A stretch of 64,000 nt of DNA, taken from JBBDXI01 sp040902425. GTDB lineage: Bacteria > Planctomycetota > Phycisphaerae > Phycisphaerales > UBA1924. Of this stretch, positions 43,348 to 51,183 are shown piece by piece (within the stretch, counting starts at the first letter, position 1; each line of letters starts with the position of its first letter). The stretch spans positions 1 through 64,000 of the forward strand of contig JBBDXI010000091.1 of the NCBI GenBank assembly GCA_040902425.1, given 5' to 3'. The notes under the pieces were generated by a model that worked only from the letters and a program-made list of their open reading frames with translations, ran no database searches and was not told the DNA's origin. The translations under genes were made by a program, and so were the position numbers.

Positions 43348-44685
43348 ATGAAGCGCCTGTTCTCTCTCGTCGCCGTGGCCGCGCTCGGCCTGACGCCCGT
43401 CCTCGCCACCGCCGCCGACGTCGTGCGCGACTCGACCGGCGACCGGCGTGTCGCGCTGGACAAGCTGGAGCTCAGGCCGTTCCCCGCGGTCTGGGATGGG
43501 CTGACGGACTGGACCGGTGGCGAGCCGCTGAAGTCCGGCGACCTCGACGGCAAGCCGGCGCTGCTGGTGAACTGGGCGAGCTGGAACGCCGGCTCGGTGC
43601 GGGCGCTGGCGACCGCCCAGCGGATGGCGGAGAAGTTCGGCGGGCAGGGGCTGATCGTCGTGGGCATCCACCACCCGCAGGGATGGGACGGGGCGGCGGA
43701 GGCCGCCAAATCCCGCGGGGTGACGTTCCCGATCGCGCTCGACAAGGACGGGGCCTACCGCAAGGCGCTCGTGGTCGTGCGGGAGCCGGAGTTCTACGTG
43801 ATGGACCGGGCCGGGCACCTGCGCTACGCGACGGTGGCCGCGGGCTCGGTGGAGGAGGCGGTCGCCGAGGTGACCTCCGAGGACGCGGCGAAGGCCGGGG
43901 ATGTGCCGCGGATCTTGAGGGAGCGGGCGGAGCTGGCGACAGCGCAGGGCAAGCGGATGGTGGACATCCGGACCAACTTCGAGCTGCAGACGCTCCCCGC
44001 GGTGCCCCCGGGGTACCTGGCGCCGGACGAGGCGGCGTACAAGGGCGCCGCGGGCAGCAACAAGTGGCCGCGGATCGAGACCGAGATCGGGAAGGCCTTC
44101 GGCATCCTGAACCAGGACGGGAAGAACACGGAGCCCAAGCTCGGCTTCGAGCCGGTGGCGTGGCACCCGCGCAAGCCGGAGACCGCGGGGCGCCTGCAGG
44201 TGATCTACTTCTGGCACCCGGAGGTGCACCTGAGCTACAACAACGTGCTGGAGAACATGGACACGCTGCAGGAGCAGCTCCAGCGCGACATCGCCATCAC
44301 CGGTGCGATCATCGGCGAGAAGGTGCTGGACCCGCAGAAGGCCCAGAGCCAGGTGCAGACCACGCCCGAGGAGGAGTTCGACAAGCTGCGGAAGAAGTGG
44401 GAGGGGTTCGTGAAGTCCCGCAAGTACTCGCACGCCCTCGCGGTGGACCTGGCGGCGACGTGCCTCTCGGGACTGAACACGCAGCAGGGCGGGGGCAAGT
44501 TCCCCCTCCCCGGGGCGCTCATCGCGAGCACCGACGGCACCATCCGCTGGATCGGGTGGACCATGGACTTCAGCGGGCGCTGGGATGCGGACTTCCGCGC
44601 AGCGCTCGACAAGTGCATCGCCAGCGACCCGGGCGTGCAGCTGCGCAAGAAGCTCGACCGGCAGTTCATCGAAAAGAAGAGGTGA
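43348..44685 (+). CDS. Exported thioredoxin-fold protein lacking active-site cysteines
   Basis: A 445-residue periplasmic protein. Residues 1-22 are a signal peptide (LFSLVAVAALGLTPVLATA). Residues 70-170 follow the TlpA/AhpC-like thioredoxin pattern (GKPALLVNWASWNAGSVRAL, GLIVVGIHHP, VTFPIALDKDGAYRKAL, FYVMDRAGHLRY), but the CxxC is replaced by NAGS (80-83). A second region from residue 282 (RLQVIYFWHPEVHLSYNNVL) again resembles a thioredoxin start without cysteines. Two degenerate redox domains suggest a structural or binding role. ATG 43348 has GGAGG upstream. The stop overlaps the next gene start (GTGA). Confidence 0.72.
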   Translation: MKRLFSLVAVAALGLTPVLATAADVVRDSTGDRRVALDKLELRPFPAVWDGLTDWTGGEPLKSGDLDGKPALLVNWASWNAGSVRALATAQRMAEKFGGQGLIVVGIHHPQGWDGAAEAAKSRGVTFPIALDKDGAYRKALVVVREPEFYVMDRAGHLRYATVAAGSVEEAVAEVTSEDAAKAGDVPRILRERAELATAQGKRMVDIRTNFELQTLPAVPPGYLAPDEAAYKGAAGSNKWPRIETEIGKAFGILNQDGKNTEPKLGFEPVAWHPRKPETAGRLQVIYFWHPEVHLSYNNVLENMDTLQEQLQRDIAITGAIIGEKVLDPQKAQSQVQTTPEEEFDKLRKKWEGFVKSRKYSHALAVDLAATCLSGLNTQQGGGKFPLPGALIASTDGTIRWIGWTMDFSGRWDADFRAALDKCIASDPGVQLRKKLDRQFIEKKR

Positions 44686-45248
44686 GCCGCTCCGCGCCCG
44701 CCGGCGGGCTGGCGGCCCCGGTCTTCCAGGTGGTCCTGCACGAGCCGGAAATCCCCAACAACACGGGGAACATCGGCCGGACGTGCATCGCCACGGGGTG
44801 CGGGCTGCACCTCATCCGGCCGCTGGGCTTCGACACCGGCGAGAAGGCGTGCCGCCGGGCGGGCCTCGACTACTGGCCGCGCCTGGGCGTGCGGGAGCAC
44901 GACTCCTGGGGGTCGCTGCTGGGCACGGGGGTGGACCCGGCGCGGGTGTGGTGCTTCTCGACGCGCCGGGGTCGGCCGGTGTTCGACGCGGGCTTCCAGC
45001 GCGGAGACTGGCTGGTCTTCGGGAAGGAGACCGGCGGGCTGCCCGGGGAGATCCTGGATGCGGCGGGGGACCGGTCCCTGCTGCTCCCGATGGTGGCGGG
45101 CGAGCGGTCGCTGAACCTGGCGACGGCGGTGTGCGCGGCGGTGTACGAGGGCATCCGGCAGCTGGTCGCCCGCGGCGCACTGGCGATCGACGGCTCGGGG
45201 CGGATCGTGGAGCCCGCCGCCCGCTACACTGGCCCCGCCGAGCCATGA
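44682..45248 (+). CDS. trmL: tRNA (cytidine/uridine-2'-O-)-methyltransferase TrmL-like
   Basis: A 188-residue SPOUT methyltransferase of minimal TrmL type, which 2'-O-methylates the wobble base of certain tRNA-Leu. Motifs: HEPEIPNNTGNIGRTCIATG, LHLIRPLGF, the substrate region WLVFGKETGGLPGEIL and LLLPMVAGERSLNLATAVCA. The start is GTG 44682, overlapping the stop of the preceding gene by 4 bases; its own stop overlaps the next ATG (ATGA). Both overlaps place it in a three-gene operon. Confidence 0.92.
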   Translation: MSRSAPAGGLAAPVFQVVLHEPEIPNNTGNIGRTCIATGCGLHLIRPLGFDTGEKACRRAGLDYWPRLGVREHDSWGSLLGTGVDPARVWCFSTRRGRPVFDAGFQRGDWLVFGKETGGLPGEILDAAGDRSLLLPMVAGERSLNLATAVCAAVYEGIRQLVARGALAIDGSGRIVEPAARYTGPAEP

Positions 45249-45466
45249 ACCAGCGCGCCGCCCTCAGATTCGCCGCCCCCCTGCTGCTGCTCGCGGCCTC
45301 GCTGCCCCTGGGCGCGTGCCGCAAGGAGCTGCTCTCGCCGGATGAAGAGCGCTCGCAGTACGACCGCTACGACGTGGTGCGGAACCAGCGGGCGCCGCAG
45401 TACGTCGAGGACGCGTACGGGCACCGGCGGCCGAACCTCCGCGAGCGGCTGATGCCCAAGGACTGA
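45245..45466 (+). CDS. Small lipoprotein (73 residues)
   Basis: The N-terminus (MNQRAALRFAAPLLLLAASL) ends in a lipobox LGAC, so the mature protein is only about 49 residues, polar and Tyr/Arg-rich (RKELLSPDEERSQYDRYDVV). The ATG overlaps the trmL stop. The mature part has no domain I can name. Confidence 0.72.
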   Translation: MNQRAALRFAAPLLLLAASLPLGACRKELLSPDEERSQYDRYDVVRNQRAPQYVEDAYGHRRPNLRERLMPKD

Positions 45467-45765
45467 GCCCGGATGGCCCGGCTCTGGGTAGCCCGGCTCT
45501 CCGAGCCGGTGTGTTCGCCACCCTGTGTGATTTTGAAACGGACCGGCTCGGAGAGCCGGAGCACGCGGGGCAGCGCCCATAACGCGCGCCGGCGGGTACG
45601 CGGATAACCGGCGTGCGGACGGTAACGGCGCGCGCGATCCGGCGCGGCGATTCGGCCGCTGTTTTGAGAAGGCGCTGCGCGGGAACATCCGATGCCCTAG
45701 AGGTTTTGCCGGCGAGCGCCCGGAAGCGCAAGGAAGGCCGTTTGAGCAGGAAGCCGTCAGGGTCC
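45467..45765. other. Intergenic region with an extragenic palindrome
   Basis: The region holds an 18-bp perfect inverted repeat (45493-45510 and 45542-45559) and otherwise no gene I trust. A frame continuous with the amidase extends upstream to 45613 but is Arg/Ala-rich and probably not translated. Confidence 0.5.
45493..45559. repeat. REP-like inverted repeat
   Basis: Arms CCGGCTCTCCGAGCCGGT (45493-45510) and ACCGGCTCGGAGAGCCGG (45542-45559) are exact reverse complements separated by 31 bases. Each arm is itself nearly palindromic (CCGGCTC...GAGCCGG), a structure typical of repetitive extragenic palindromes. It sits just after the small lipoprotein gene and could also end transcription. Confidence 0.6.
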
Positions 45766-46422
45766 ATGAGCAGGAAAGCGGGCGCGATCCCTCTCGCCTC
45801 GCGGGCCCGCAATGTCTGGGTCGCCCTCCTGCTCTCGATGACCACCGTGGGCGGGCTGCTCTGGGTGCTCCAGGGGGCCCCGGCGCCGCGCCTCGATGGC
45901 CTCTCGCTACCCGCGGCCGTCGCGGCCGCGAGGCCCTCGGCGATCGAGACCGTCTTCCGCACCCGCGCCCCGGCCCAGCCCGGTCGCTGGCAGGCGATCG
46001 TGATCCACCACAGCGGTTCGCCCTTCGGCACCGCCTCCACCATCGAGGCCCAGCACCGGGCCATGAACCTCCAGGGGCTGGGGCACCACTTCATCGTGGG
46101 CAACGGCTCGGGGATGGATGACGGGGACATCCACGTCGGGTACCGCTGGCTGGACCAGCTCCCCGGGGCGCACGCGGGCGGGCCCCGCGGCGACTGGCTG
46201 AACCGCAACGCCATCGGCATCTGCCTCGTCGGCGACGGGCGCAAGCGGGCCTTCACGGACCAGCAGGTCCGGAGGCTGGCCCAGCTCGTCGGCGAGCTCT
46301 CGCAGAGGCTGGATATCCCCGCCTCCCGCGTCTACCTGCACAGCGACGTGGCGGAAACGGACGACCCGGGGAGGTTTTTTCCCGAGGCCGCCTTCCGCGA
46401 GCAGCTGGGGCGGTGGCGCTAA
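45766..46422 (+). CDS. N-acetylmuramoyl-L-alanine amidase (amidase_2 family)
   Basis: A protein of about 218 residues, membrane-anchored at the N-terminus (NVWVALLLSMTTVGGLLWVL). The catalytic domain is of the PGRP/amidase_2 type that cleaves the stem peptide from muramic acid: QAIVIHHSGSPFG with the first zinc His, LGHHFIVGNGSGMDDG, HVGYRWLDQLPGAHAG, NAIGICLVGDG and VYLHSDVAETDDPGRFFP with the second zinc His and the conserved Asp-Pro-Gly. The start is uncertain: ATG 45766, or TTG 45742 which has AAGGAAGG upstream and would add 8 residues. Confidence 0.85.
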   Translation: MSRKAGAIPLASRARNVWVALLLSMTTVGGLLWVLQGAPAPRLDGLSLPAAVAAARPSAIETVFRTRAPAQPGRWQAIVIHHSGSPFGTASTIEAQHRAMNLQGLGHHFIVGNGSGMDDGDIHVGYRWLDQLPGAHAGGPRGDWLNRNAIGICLVGDGRKRAFTDQQVRRLAQLVGELSQRLDIPASRVYLHSDVAETDDPGRFFPEAAFREQLGRWR

Positions 46423-46723
46423 AAGGGTCGGCATCCGCGCGGCCTCGCCAAGCGAATGGAACGGGGCTGAAACCGGCTGGCGGGCCAGCCGATAGGATCA
46501 GTCCGTCCCCGATCCGCGGGCGTTTTTCCATGACTCTCTCGATTCAGGGGTGCGTCAGCCCCGTTATGCTGGGGCCTAGGATCGTTCTCTACGCGTCCGG
46601 CGGCTATTCGGGTCGGCGGTGTGTTGTGGCCGGGTCAGCCGGAGTCTGGGCGGTACGGAGCGCCCCGGGCCCTTGCTTCCGGGAGGAACGAGCCAGGGTT
46701 GGCAGCCAGGGGTGCCTGAGCCG
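46423..46723. other. Upstream region of the Ser/Thr kinase
   Basis: Contains a strong hairpin CGGCTGGC/GCCAGCCG (46474-46491, 2-base loop) soon after the amidase stop, without a T tract, and -10-like sequences TAGGAT (46493-46498) and TATGCT near 46565. No gene is supported. Confidence 0.4.
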
Positions 46724-47608
46724 GTGACCGAGAAGAAGGTCGGAGACATGGTCGAGGGCTACCGCATCCTCCGCGAGGTGGGTCGCGGCGCGGCCTCCAT
46801 CATCTACCTGGTCCAGGACCCCAAGACCAAGCAGATCTGGGCCTTCAAGCACGTCGAGAAGACCGAGCCCAAGGACCAGCGCTTCCTCGACCAGGCCGAG
46901 GGCGAGTACAAGATCGCCAGCGAGATGGACCACCCCTCCATCCGCAAGATCGTCAAGCTCATCAAGAAGAAGACGGCCCTGGTGCAGACCCGGGAGCTGT
47001 TCCTGGTCATGGAGTTCGTGGACGGCATCAGCGAGGACAAGCAGCAGCCGCGGACCTTCGAGAAGGCGACCGACATCTTCGAGCAGGTGGCCCGGGCCCT
47101 CTCGCACATGCACGGCCGGGGCTATGTCCACGCGGACATGAAGCCCAACAACATCATGGTCTGCGACGGGACGCCCAAGATCATCGACCTGGGGCAGAGC
47201 TGCCGGATCGGGACGGTGAAGGAGCGGATCCAGGGAACGCCGGACTACATCGCCCCGGAGCAGGTGCACCGGCGGGCCATCACGCCCAGGACGGACATCT
47301 ACAACCTGGGGGCGACGATGTACTGGACGCTGACGCGCCGGCACATCCCCACCGCGCTGGCGAAGGAAGACTCGCTGATGGGGTCGCTGGACGACTCGAT
47401 GATCCCGCGCCCGACGCCGGCGATGGAGATCAACCCGCGCATCCGCGAAATCCCCAAACTCAACGATCTCATCATGCAGTGCGTGGAGATCAACCCGGAC
47501 CAGCGCCCGGAGTCGATGGACTGGGTGGCGGACCGGCTCAGCCTGATTCAGGGCATTCTCAGGGCCAAGCACCACGTGGCCGCGGGCCAGGGCCAGCCTG
47601 CGGCCTGA
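46724..47608 (+). CDS. Serine/threonine protein kinase (cytosolic)
   Basis: A 294-residue Hanks-type kinase without a membrane helix. Glycine loop REVGRGAASIIYLV (17-30), ATP-binding Lys K42 in AFKHVEK, catalytic loop VHADMKPNNIMV with D138, and metal-binding D155 in IIDLGQS, followed by GTPDYIAPEQ. Two consensus changes stand out: HRD is HAD, making it a non-RD kinase, and DFG is DLG. The essential Lys, Asp and Asn are present, so activity is likely. GTG 46724 is the chosen start; ATG 46748 just before the glycine loop is an alternative. The next gene is a metallophosphoesterase on the same strand, a possible antagonist. Confidence 0.9.
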   Translation: MTEKKVGDMVEGYRILREVGRGAASIIYLVQDPKTKQIWAFKHVEKTEPKDQRFLDQAEGEYKIASEMDHPSIRKIVKLIKKKTALVQTRELFLVMEFVDGISEDKQQPRTFEKATDIFEQVARALSHMHGRGYVHADMKPNNIMVCDGTPKIIDLGQSCRIGTVKERIQGTPDYIAPEQVHRRAITPRTDIYNLGATMYWTLTRRHIPTALAKEDSLMGSLDDSMIPRPTPAMEINPRIREIPKLNDLIMQCVEINPDQRPESMDWVADRLSLIQGILRAKHHVAAGQGQPAA

Positions 47609-47673
47609 AGATCGTTCTGAGGCCCGAACCGGACGGGAGCGAGCCGGGGGCGTCTTCTCGCCCCGGATCTGGC

Positions 47674-47749
47674 CGTGGCACCGACTTCGCCGCCGGGGCC
47701 GCCACGGGTCTTGCCGTGTAATCGCTCGGGCGGCGAAGTCGGTGGCACG
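47674..47749. repeat. Inverted repeat overlapping the metallophosphoesterase start
   Basis: CGTGGCACCGACTTCGCCGC at 47674 and the near reverse complement GCGGCGAAGTCGGTGGCACG ending at 47749 form 21-base arms with one mismatch and a spacer of 34 bases. The right arm reaches the first base of the putative GTG start. Confidence 0.55.
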
Positions 47750-48690
47750 TGCAAGCACTGGAGCTGCGAAACGCCGAGTCGGTCCGGGCCGCGCTGCTGG
47801 CTGGTGCGCGCGCGAACCGGGACGCGGGTTGCCGGGTGGGCTCGATCGACCGGATTCAGTCGCCGGGGCGGCTGATCGCGACGGGCGACCTGCACGACAA
47901 CCCGCTGCACCTGGCGCGGCTGGTGGATGCGGCGGGGCTGAGCGAGAACCGCGCCCAGAGCACGCCCGACGCGACCAGCCCGGCATCCGAGCCGGCGCAC
48001 CTCGTGCTGCACGAGATCATCCACAGCGACCGGCTGATGAACGGGATGGACTTCAGCTACCGGGCGCTGGCGCGGGTGGCGGCGCTCAAGGCCACGTTTC
48101 CCGAGCTGGTGCACGTGCTGCTGGCCAACCACGAGCTGGCCCAGGTGACGGGCGCGGGGATCGTGAAGGACGGGGTGAAGGTGGTCGAGACGTTCAACGA
48201 GGGCGTGGAGTACGCCTTCGGGGATGAGGCGGGCGTGGTGCAGGATGCGGTGCGGGAGTTCATCTACTCGATGCCGCTGGCGCTGCGGTGCGTGTGCGAG
48301 GGGCCGGCCGGCCACCGCGAGGTGCTGGTGGCGCACAGCCTGCCGAGCCCCTGGATGATGGCCCGCTTCGACCCGACGGTGCTCTCGCGGGAGCTGACGG
48401 ACGCGGATTACGAGCCGCGGCAGGGGTCGGCCCATCTGCTGGTGTGGGGGCGCGGGTACGACGCGGAGCAGATCGAGGACCTGGTCGAGCGGTGGCACGT
48501 GAACATGTTCATCCTGGGGCACGAGAAGGTGGACGCCGGGGCGATGTTCGTGCCGCCGTGCGCGGTGGTGCTCAACAGCGACCACGATCGGGGGGTCTAC
48601 CTGCCGGTGGACCTGAGCAACCCGCCGCGGGCTGAGGACGCTGTGGGCATGGTGGTGCCGCTGGATGCCGGGGGCTCGGGGCTGCCCTGA
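47749..48690 (+). CDS. Calcineurin-like metallophosphoesterase
   Basis: A 313-residue cytosolic protein of the metallophosphoesterase fold. Motifs: LIATGDLHDNPLHLARL (G-D-x-H-D/N), VLLANHELAQ (usual GNHE, here ANHE), EVLVAHSLPSP with a metal His, and MFILGHEKVDAG where the usual GHxH is GHEK, so the last ligand is not conserved. Similar in layout to phosphoprotein phosphatases of the PPP type. The GTG start at 47749 is inside the inverted repeat and has no clear ribosome-binding site, so the true start may be further in (e.g. near residue 35). It follows the kinase gene by 140 bases. Confidence 0.78.
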   Translation: MQALELRNAESVRAALLAGARANRDAGCRVGSIDRIQSPGRLIATGDLHDNPLHLARLVDAAGLSENRAQSTPDATSPASEPAHLVLHEIIHSDRLMNGMDFSYRALARVAALKATFPELVHVLLANHELAQVTGAGIVKDGVKVVETFNEGVEYAFGDEAGVVQDAVREFIYSMPLALRCVCEGPAGHREVLVAHSLPSPWMMARFDPTVLSRELTDADYEPRQGSAHLLVWGRGYDAEQIEDLVERWHVNMFILGHEKVDAGAMFVPPCAVVLNSDHDRGVYLPVDLSNPPRAEDAVGMVVPLDAGGSGLP

Positions 48691-48710
48691 GAACCCCGCC
48701 GGCCGCGCGG

Positions 48711-48716
48711 TAGACT
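48711..48716 (+). promoter_or_regulatory. -10 element TAGACT of the DinB-like gene (leaderless pattern)
   Basis: TAGACT is followed by 6 bases and the ATG at 48723; no Shine-Dalgarno sequence is present. Confidence 0.6.
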
Positions 48717-48722
48717 GCGGGC

Positions 48723-49187
48723 ATGATCACCACCCTCATCGATCGGTACGTCGCCGGGGCCGATGCGCCCGCCAAGGCGATCGCGGGGCTCTCGGCCGAG
48801 GAGCTCAACTCGCACCCGGTGCCGGGGAAGTGGTCGGTCCAGCAGGTGATCGCGCACCTGGTGGACAGCGACCTGATCGCGTCGGACCGCATGAAACGGA
48901 TCGCGGCCATGCCGCGCCCGCTGCTCATCGGGTACGACGAGACGGCCTTCGCGGCCGCGTTCGCGCAGGACCGCATCGACCCCAAGCTCGCGTGCGAACT
49001 CTTCCGGCTGAACCGGCTGCACACGGCGGCCCTGCTGCGGGCCCTGCCGCCGGAGGCGTTCGAGCGCTGGGGCATCCACAGCGAGCGCGGGAAGGTGACG
49101 CTGCGGGAGCTGCTGAACGACTACAGCGGCCACCTCGAGCACCACCTGCGGTTCATCGAGGAGAAGCGGCGGGCGATGGGGAAGTGA
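48723..49187 (+). CDS. DinB-family protein
   Basis: A 154-residue four-helix-bundle protein of the DinB/YfiT-like superfamily, which includes metal-dependent thiol transferases and proteins of unknown role. Conserved features are GKWSVQQVIAHLVDSD with His near residue 45 and the C-terminal HLEHHLRFIEEKRR with further His residues, which would form the three-His metal site. The next gene starts directly after its stop. Despite the name, it is not a DNA polymerase. Confidence 0.82.
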   Translation: MITTLIDRYVAGADAPAKAIAGLSAEELNSHPVPGKWSVQQVIAHLVDSDLIASDRMKRIAAMPRPLLIGYDETAFAAAFAQDRIDPKLACELFRLNRLHTAALLRALPPEAFERWGIHSERGKVTLRELLNDYSGHLEHHLRFIEEKRRAMGK

Positions 49188-50114
49188 ATGAGCGCCGCCG
49201 TCCCCCAGTGCCCGCGGTGCGGTTACGACCTGTCGGGCCTGCTGGCGTCGTGGACGGAACGGTGCCCGCTGGGCGCGACGTGCGCGGAGTGCGGGCTGGT
49301 GTTTGACTGCGGGAACGTGCTGAGCCCGCGGGCGATCGGGCCGGCTTGGTCGTTCGAGCACGCGCGGACGGGCCTCGTCCGGCGGTTCCTGGCCACGTCC
49401 CGGGTGTCGCTGCACCCGTGGGTGCTGACACGCGAGCTGAGCATCGATCACCAGATCCGAATCGGGCGGTTGCTGCTGTTCGCGGCCGTCTGGCTGGGCG
49501 GGTCGTACCTCGCGCTCGGTCTTGCGCGCGCGGGCCTCGACCCCGGGCCATCCTGGATCGTGGGCGCCGGCCTGGGAGGGGGGGGCCCGGCCTGGTACGA
49601 CTGGGAGTTCTGGGGGCCGCGGCTGAGGCTGATCGCGATGCCCTACAGCGAGTTCCATTACCAGAGCGGCCCCGGATCATGGCAATGGTCGTCCTTTCCG
49701 TTCATGGCGCTGCTGATCGTGGCCTACGCCTCCGCCCTTCTCATGCCGATGTGGATGCTGGTGCTCGGTTCCACGTTCCGGCAGGCGTCGGTGCGGCGGG
49801 TCCACCTGGTGCGGGGGTTCGTCTACACCACGCCCGGGGCGGTGCTGGCCCTGCACGCGTGGATCGCCGTTGTGGTGTCGGCGATGCTGCTGGATTCGCC
49901 GGCGTGGTCGGTGCCCCAGTTCCTGGCCCGGCTCGCGGCCCCGCTGCTGACGATCGGCTTCTTGGTGTGGCTGACGGCGTGGTGGTGGCTCTTCCTCGGC
50001 CGCTACCTCCGGCTGCGGCACACGCCGGCGGTGGCGCTGCTCATGATGTTCACGTCCTTCCTTTCGGTGATGACGTTCTTCGCGCTGCTGGCCGCCAACC
50101 ACATTCACTTCTGA
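49188..50114 (+). CDS. Zinc-ribbon multi-span membrane protein, copy 1
   Basis: A 308-residue protein. The N-terminus has four cysteines in a zinc-ribbon arrangement (CPRCGYDLSG at 8-17 and CAECGLVFD at about 32-40). It is followed by about six hydrophobic segments (LLLFAAVWLGGSYLALGLA, FPFMALLIVAYASALLMPMW, LALHAWIAVVVSAML, LLTIGFLVWLTAWWWLFLG, VALLMMFTSFLSVMTFFALL). It starts immediately after the DinB stop and is paralogous to the next gene. The CPRCGYDLSG start is shared by many Phycisphaerae membrane proteins. Function unknown. Confidence 0.78.
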   Translation: MSAAVPQCPRCGYDLSGLLASWTERCPLGATCAECGLVFDCGNVLSPRAIGPAWSFEHARTGLVRRFLATSRVSLHPWVLTRELSIDHQIRIGRLLLFAAVWLGGSYLALGLARAGLDPGPSWIVGAGLGGGGPAWYDWEFWGPRLRLIAMPYSEFHYQSGPGSWQWSSFPFMALLIVAYASALLMPMWMLVLGSTFRQASVRRVHLVRGFVYTTPGAVLALHAWIAVVVSAMLLDSPAWSVPQFLARLAAPLLTIGFLVWLTAWWWLFLGRYLRLRHTPAVALLMMFTSFLSVMTFFALLAANHIHF

Positions 50115-50155
50115 GCCCCCGCCTGGGCGCCGCAACCGCCGGTGCGGTTCAGCGG

Positions 50156-50161
50156 TAGTCT
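50156..50161 (+). promoter_or_regulatory. -10 element TAGTCT of zinc-ribbon protein copy 2 (leaderless pattern)
   Basis: TAGTCT is followed by 6 bases and the ATG at 50168. Confidence 0.55.
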
Positions 50162-50167
50162 GGGGTG

Positions 50168-51139
50168 ATGCCCGTTGCCGCGCCCGAGTGCCCCCGTTGC
50201 GGCTACGACCAGTCGGGCGTGGTGGCCTCGTGGAACACCAGCGCGCCGCCCGCGTGCCCTCTCGACGGCGTCTGCACCGAGTGCGGGCTGGAGTTCCGGT
50301 GGGCGGACCTGATCAGCGAGCGGCTGCTCCACGAGACGCGGTTCTTCGAGGTGGCGCAGTGGCAGCTGACACGCAGTTTCGTGCGCACGATGGTCACGGC
50401 CCTGCGGCCGCGCGCGTTCTGGCGCTGGGTGCGGATGGAGCACCCGATCTCGTGGGTGCGGCTCCCATCCGTGCCCCTTGCCGGGATGGCGTCGGTCCAC
50501 GTGGTCATGCTGCTGGCCGCCCTGCTCTGCGGGGCCCTGATCATGGCCTTCAGCCAGGGCCAGCTCGGGCCGACGTTTCTCGCGTTCCGTCAGGCCCCGG
50601 TCCCGCTCGTAGCGCTGCTGGCGTGGACGCTCGACGAGGCCACGCGACGCAGCATCGGCCAGATCGAGCACTACCCGGCCAGCACCGTTCACCCGCTCGT
50701 GGCTGTCGCGCTGGCGGCTTCGGTCGTCATGCCCGCCGCCTTTCTGCTGCTGCCGACCACGCTCCGGCGCGCCCGGGTGCGGCGACGGCACCTGGTCCGG
50801 ATCTGTTTCTACTCGCTCATCCCCTTCCCGGCCTTCCTGGTCGCGCCTCGATTGGCATTCCTCCTGTGGGATCGTTTCACGTGGAACGGGTGGAGGTGGG
50901 GCCCGGATGCGGCGACACTCTGGCGCCTCACGCTTCACGTTCGGTGGTGGATCATTCCGCTCCTCGTTCTCGGGTGGCTCTACATCTGGTGGACGTGGGC
51001 GCTCCGGTCATACCTCCGGCTGCCCCACGCCCGCGCGAACACGATTCTGATGCTGGCGCTCTCCTTCGTGGTAGCCACCGCCCTTTGCGCCGTGATCGGC
51101 GGGGGCATGTGGTTCGTCACGGCGGTCGGGGCCGTGTAG
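50168..51139 (+). CDS. Zinc-ribbon multi-span membrane protein, copy 2
   Basis: A 323-residue paralogue of the preceding protein. It begins CPRCGYDQSG (8-17) and has CTECGLEFRW at about 37, then a polar region with LTRSFVRTMVTALRPRAFWR and about six hydrophobic segments. The similarity is clear in the zinc ribbon, in the position of the first helices and in the arrangement of the C-terminal half (HLVRICFYSLIPFPAFLV compared with HLVRGFVYTTPGAVLALH). ATG 50168 is favoured over GTG 50165 by the -10 spacing. It has its own promoter, unlike copy 1. Confidence 0.78.
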   Translation: MPVAAPECPRCGYDQSGVVASWNTSAPPACPLDGVCTECGLEFRWADLISERLLHETRFFEVAQWQLTRSFVRTMVTALRPRAFWRWVRMEHPISWVRLPSVPLAGMASVHVVMLLAALLCGALIMAFSQGQLGPTFLAFRQAPVPLVALLAWTLDEATRRSIGQIEHYPASTVHPLVAVALAASVVMPAAFLLLPTTLRRARVRRRHLVRICFYSLIPFPAFLVAPRLAFLLWDRFTWNGWRWGPDAATLWRLTLHVRWWIIPLLVLGWLYIWWTWALRSYLRLPHARANTILMLALSFVVATALCAVIGGGMWFVTAVGAV

Positions 51140-51171
51140 CCGGGGGAGGCGGCCCGCAGATTGGCCGCGGC

Positions 51172-51177
51172 TACCCT
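51172..51177 (+). promoter_or_regulatory. -10 element TACCCT of glyA (leaderless pattern)
   Basis: TACCCT is followed by 6 bases and the ATG at 51184. Confidence 0.5.
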
Positions 51178-51183
51178 TGGCCC

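Noticed and set aside
45613..45765. N-terminal extension of the amidase
   Set aside because: The codons are Arg/Ala-rich without homology, and a signal-anchor helix follows shortly after the chosen start; a true start at TTG 45742 remains possible but not at 45613.
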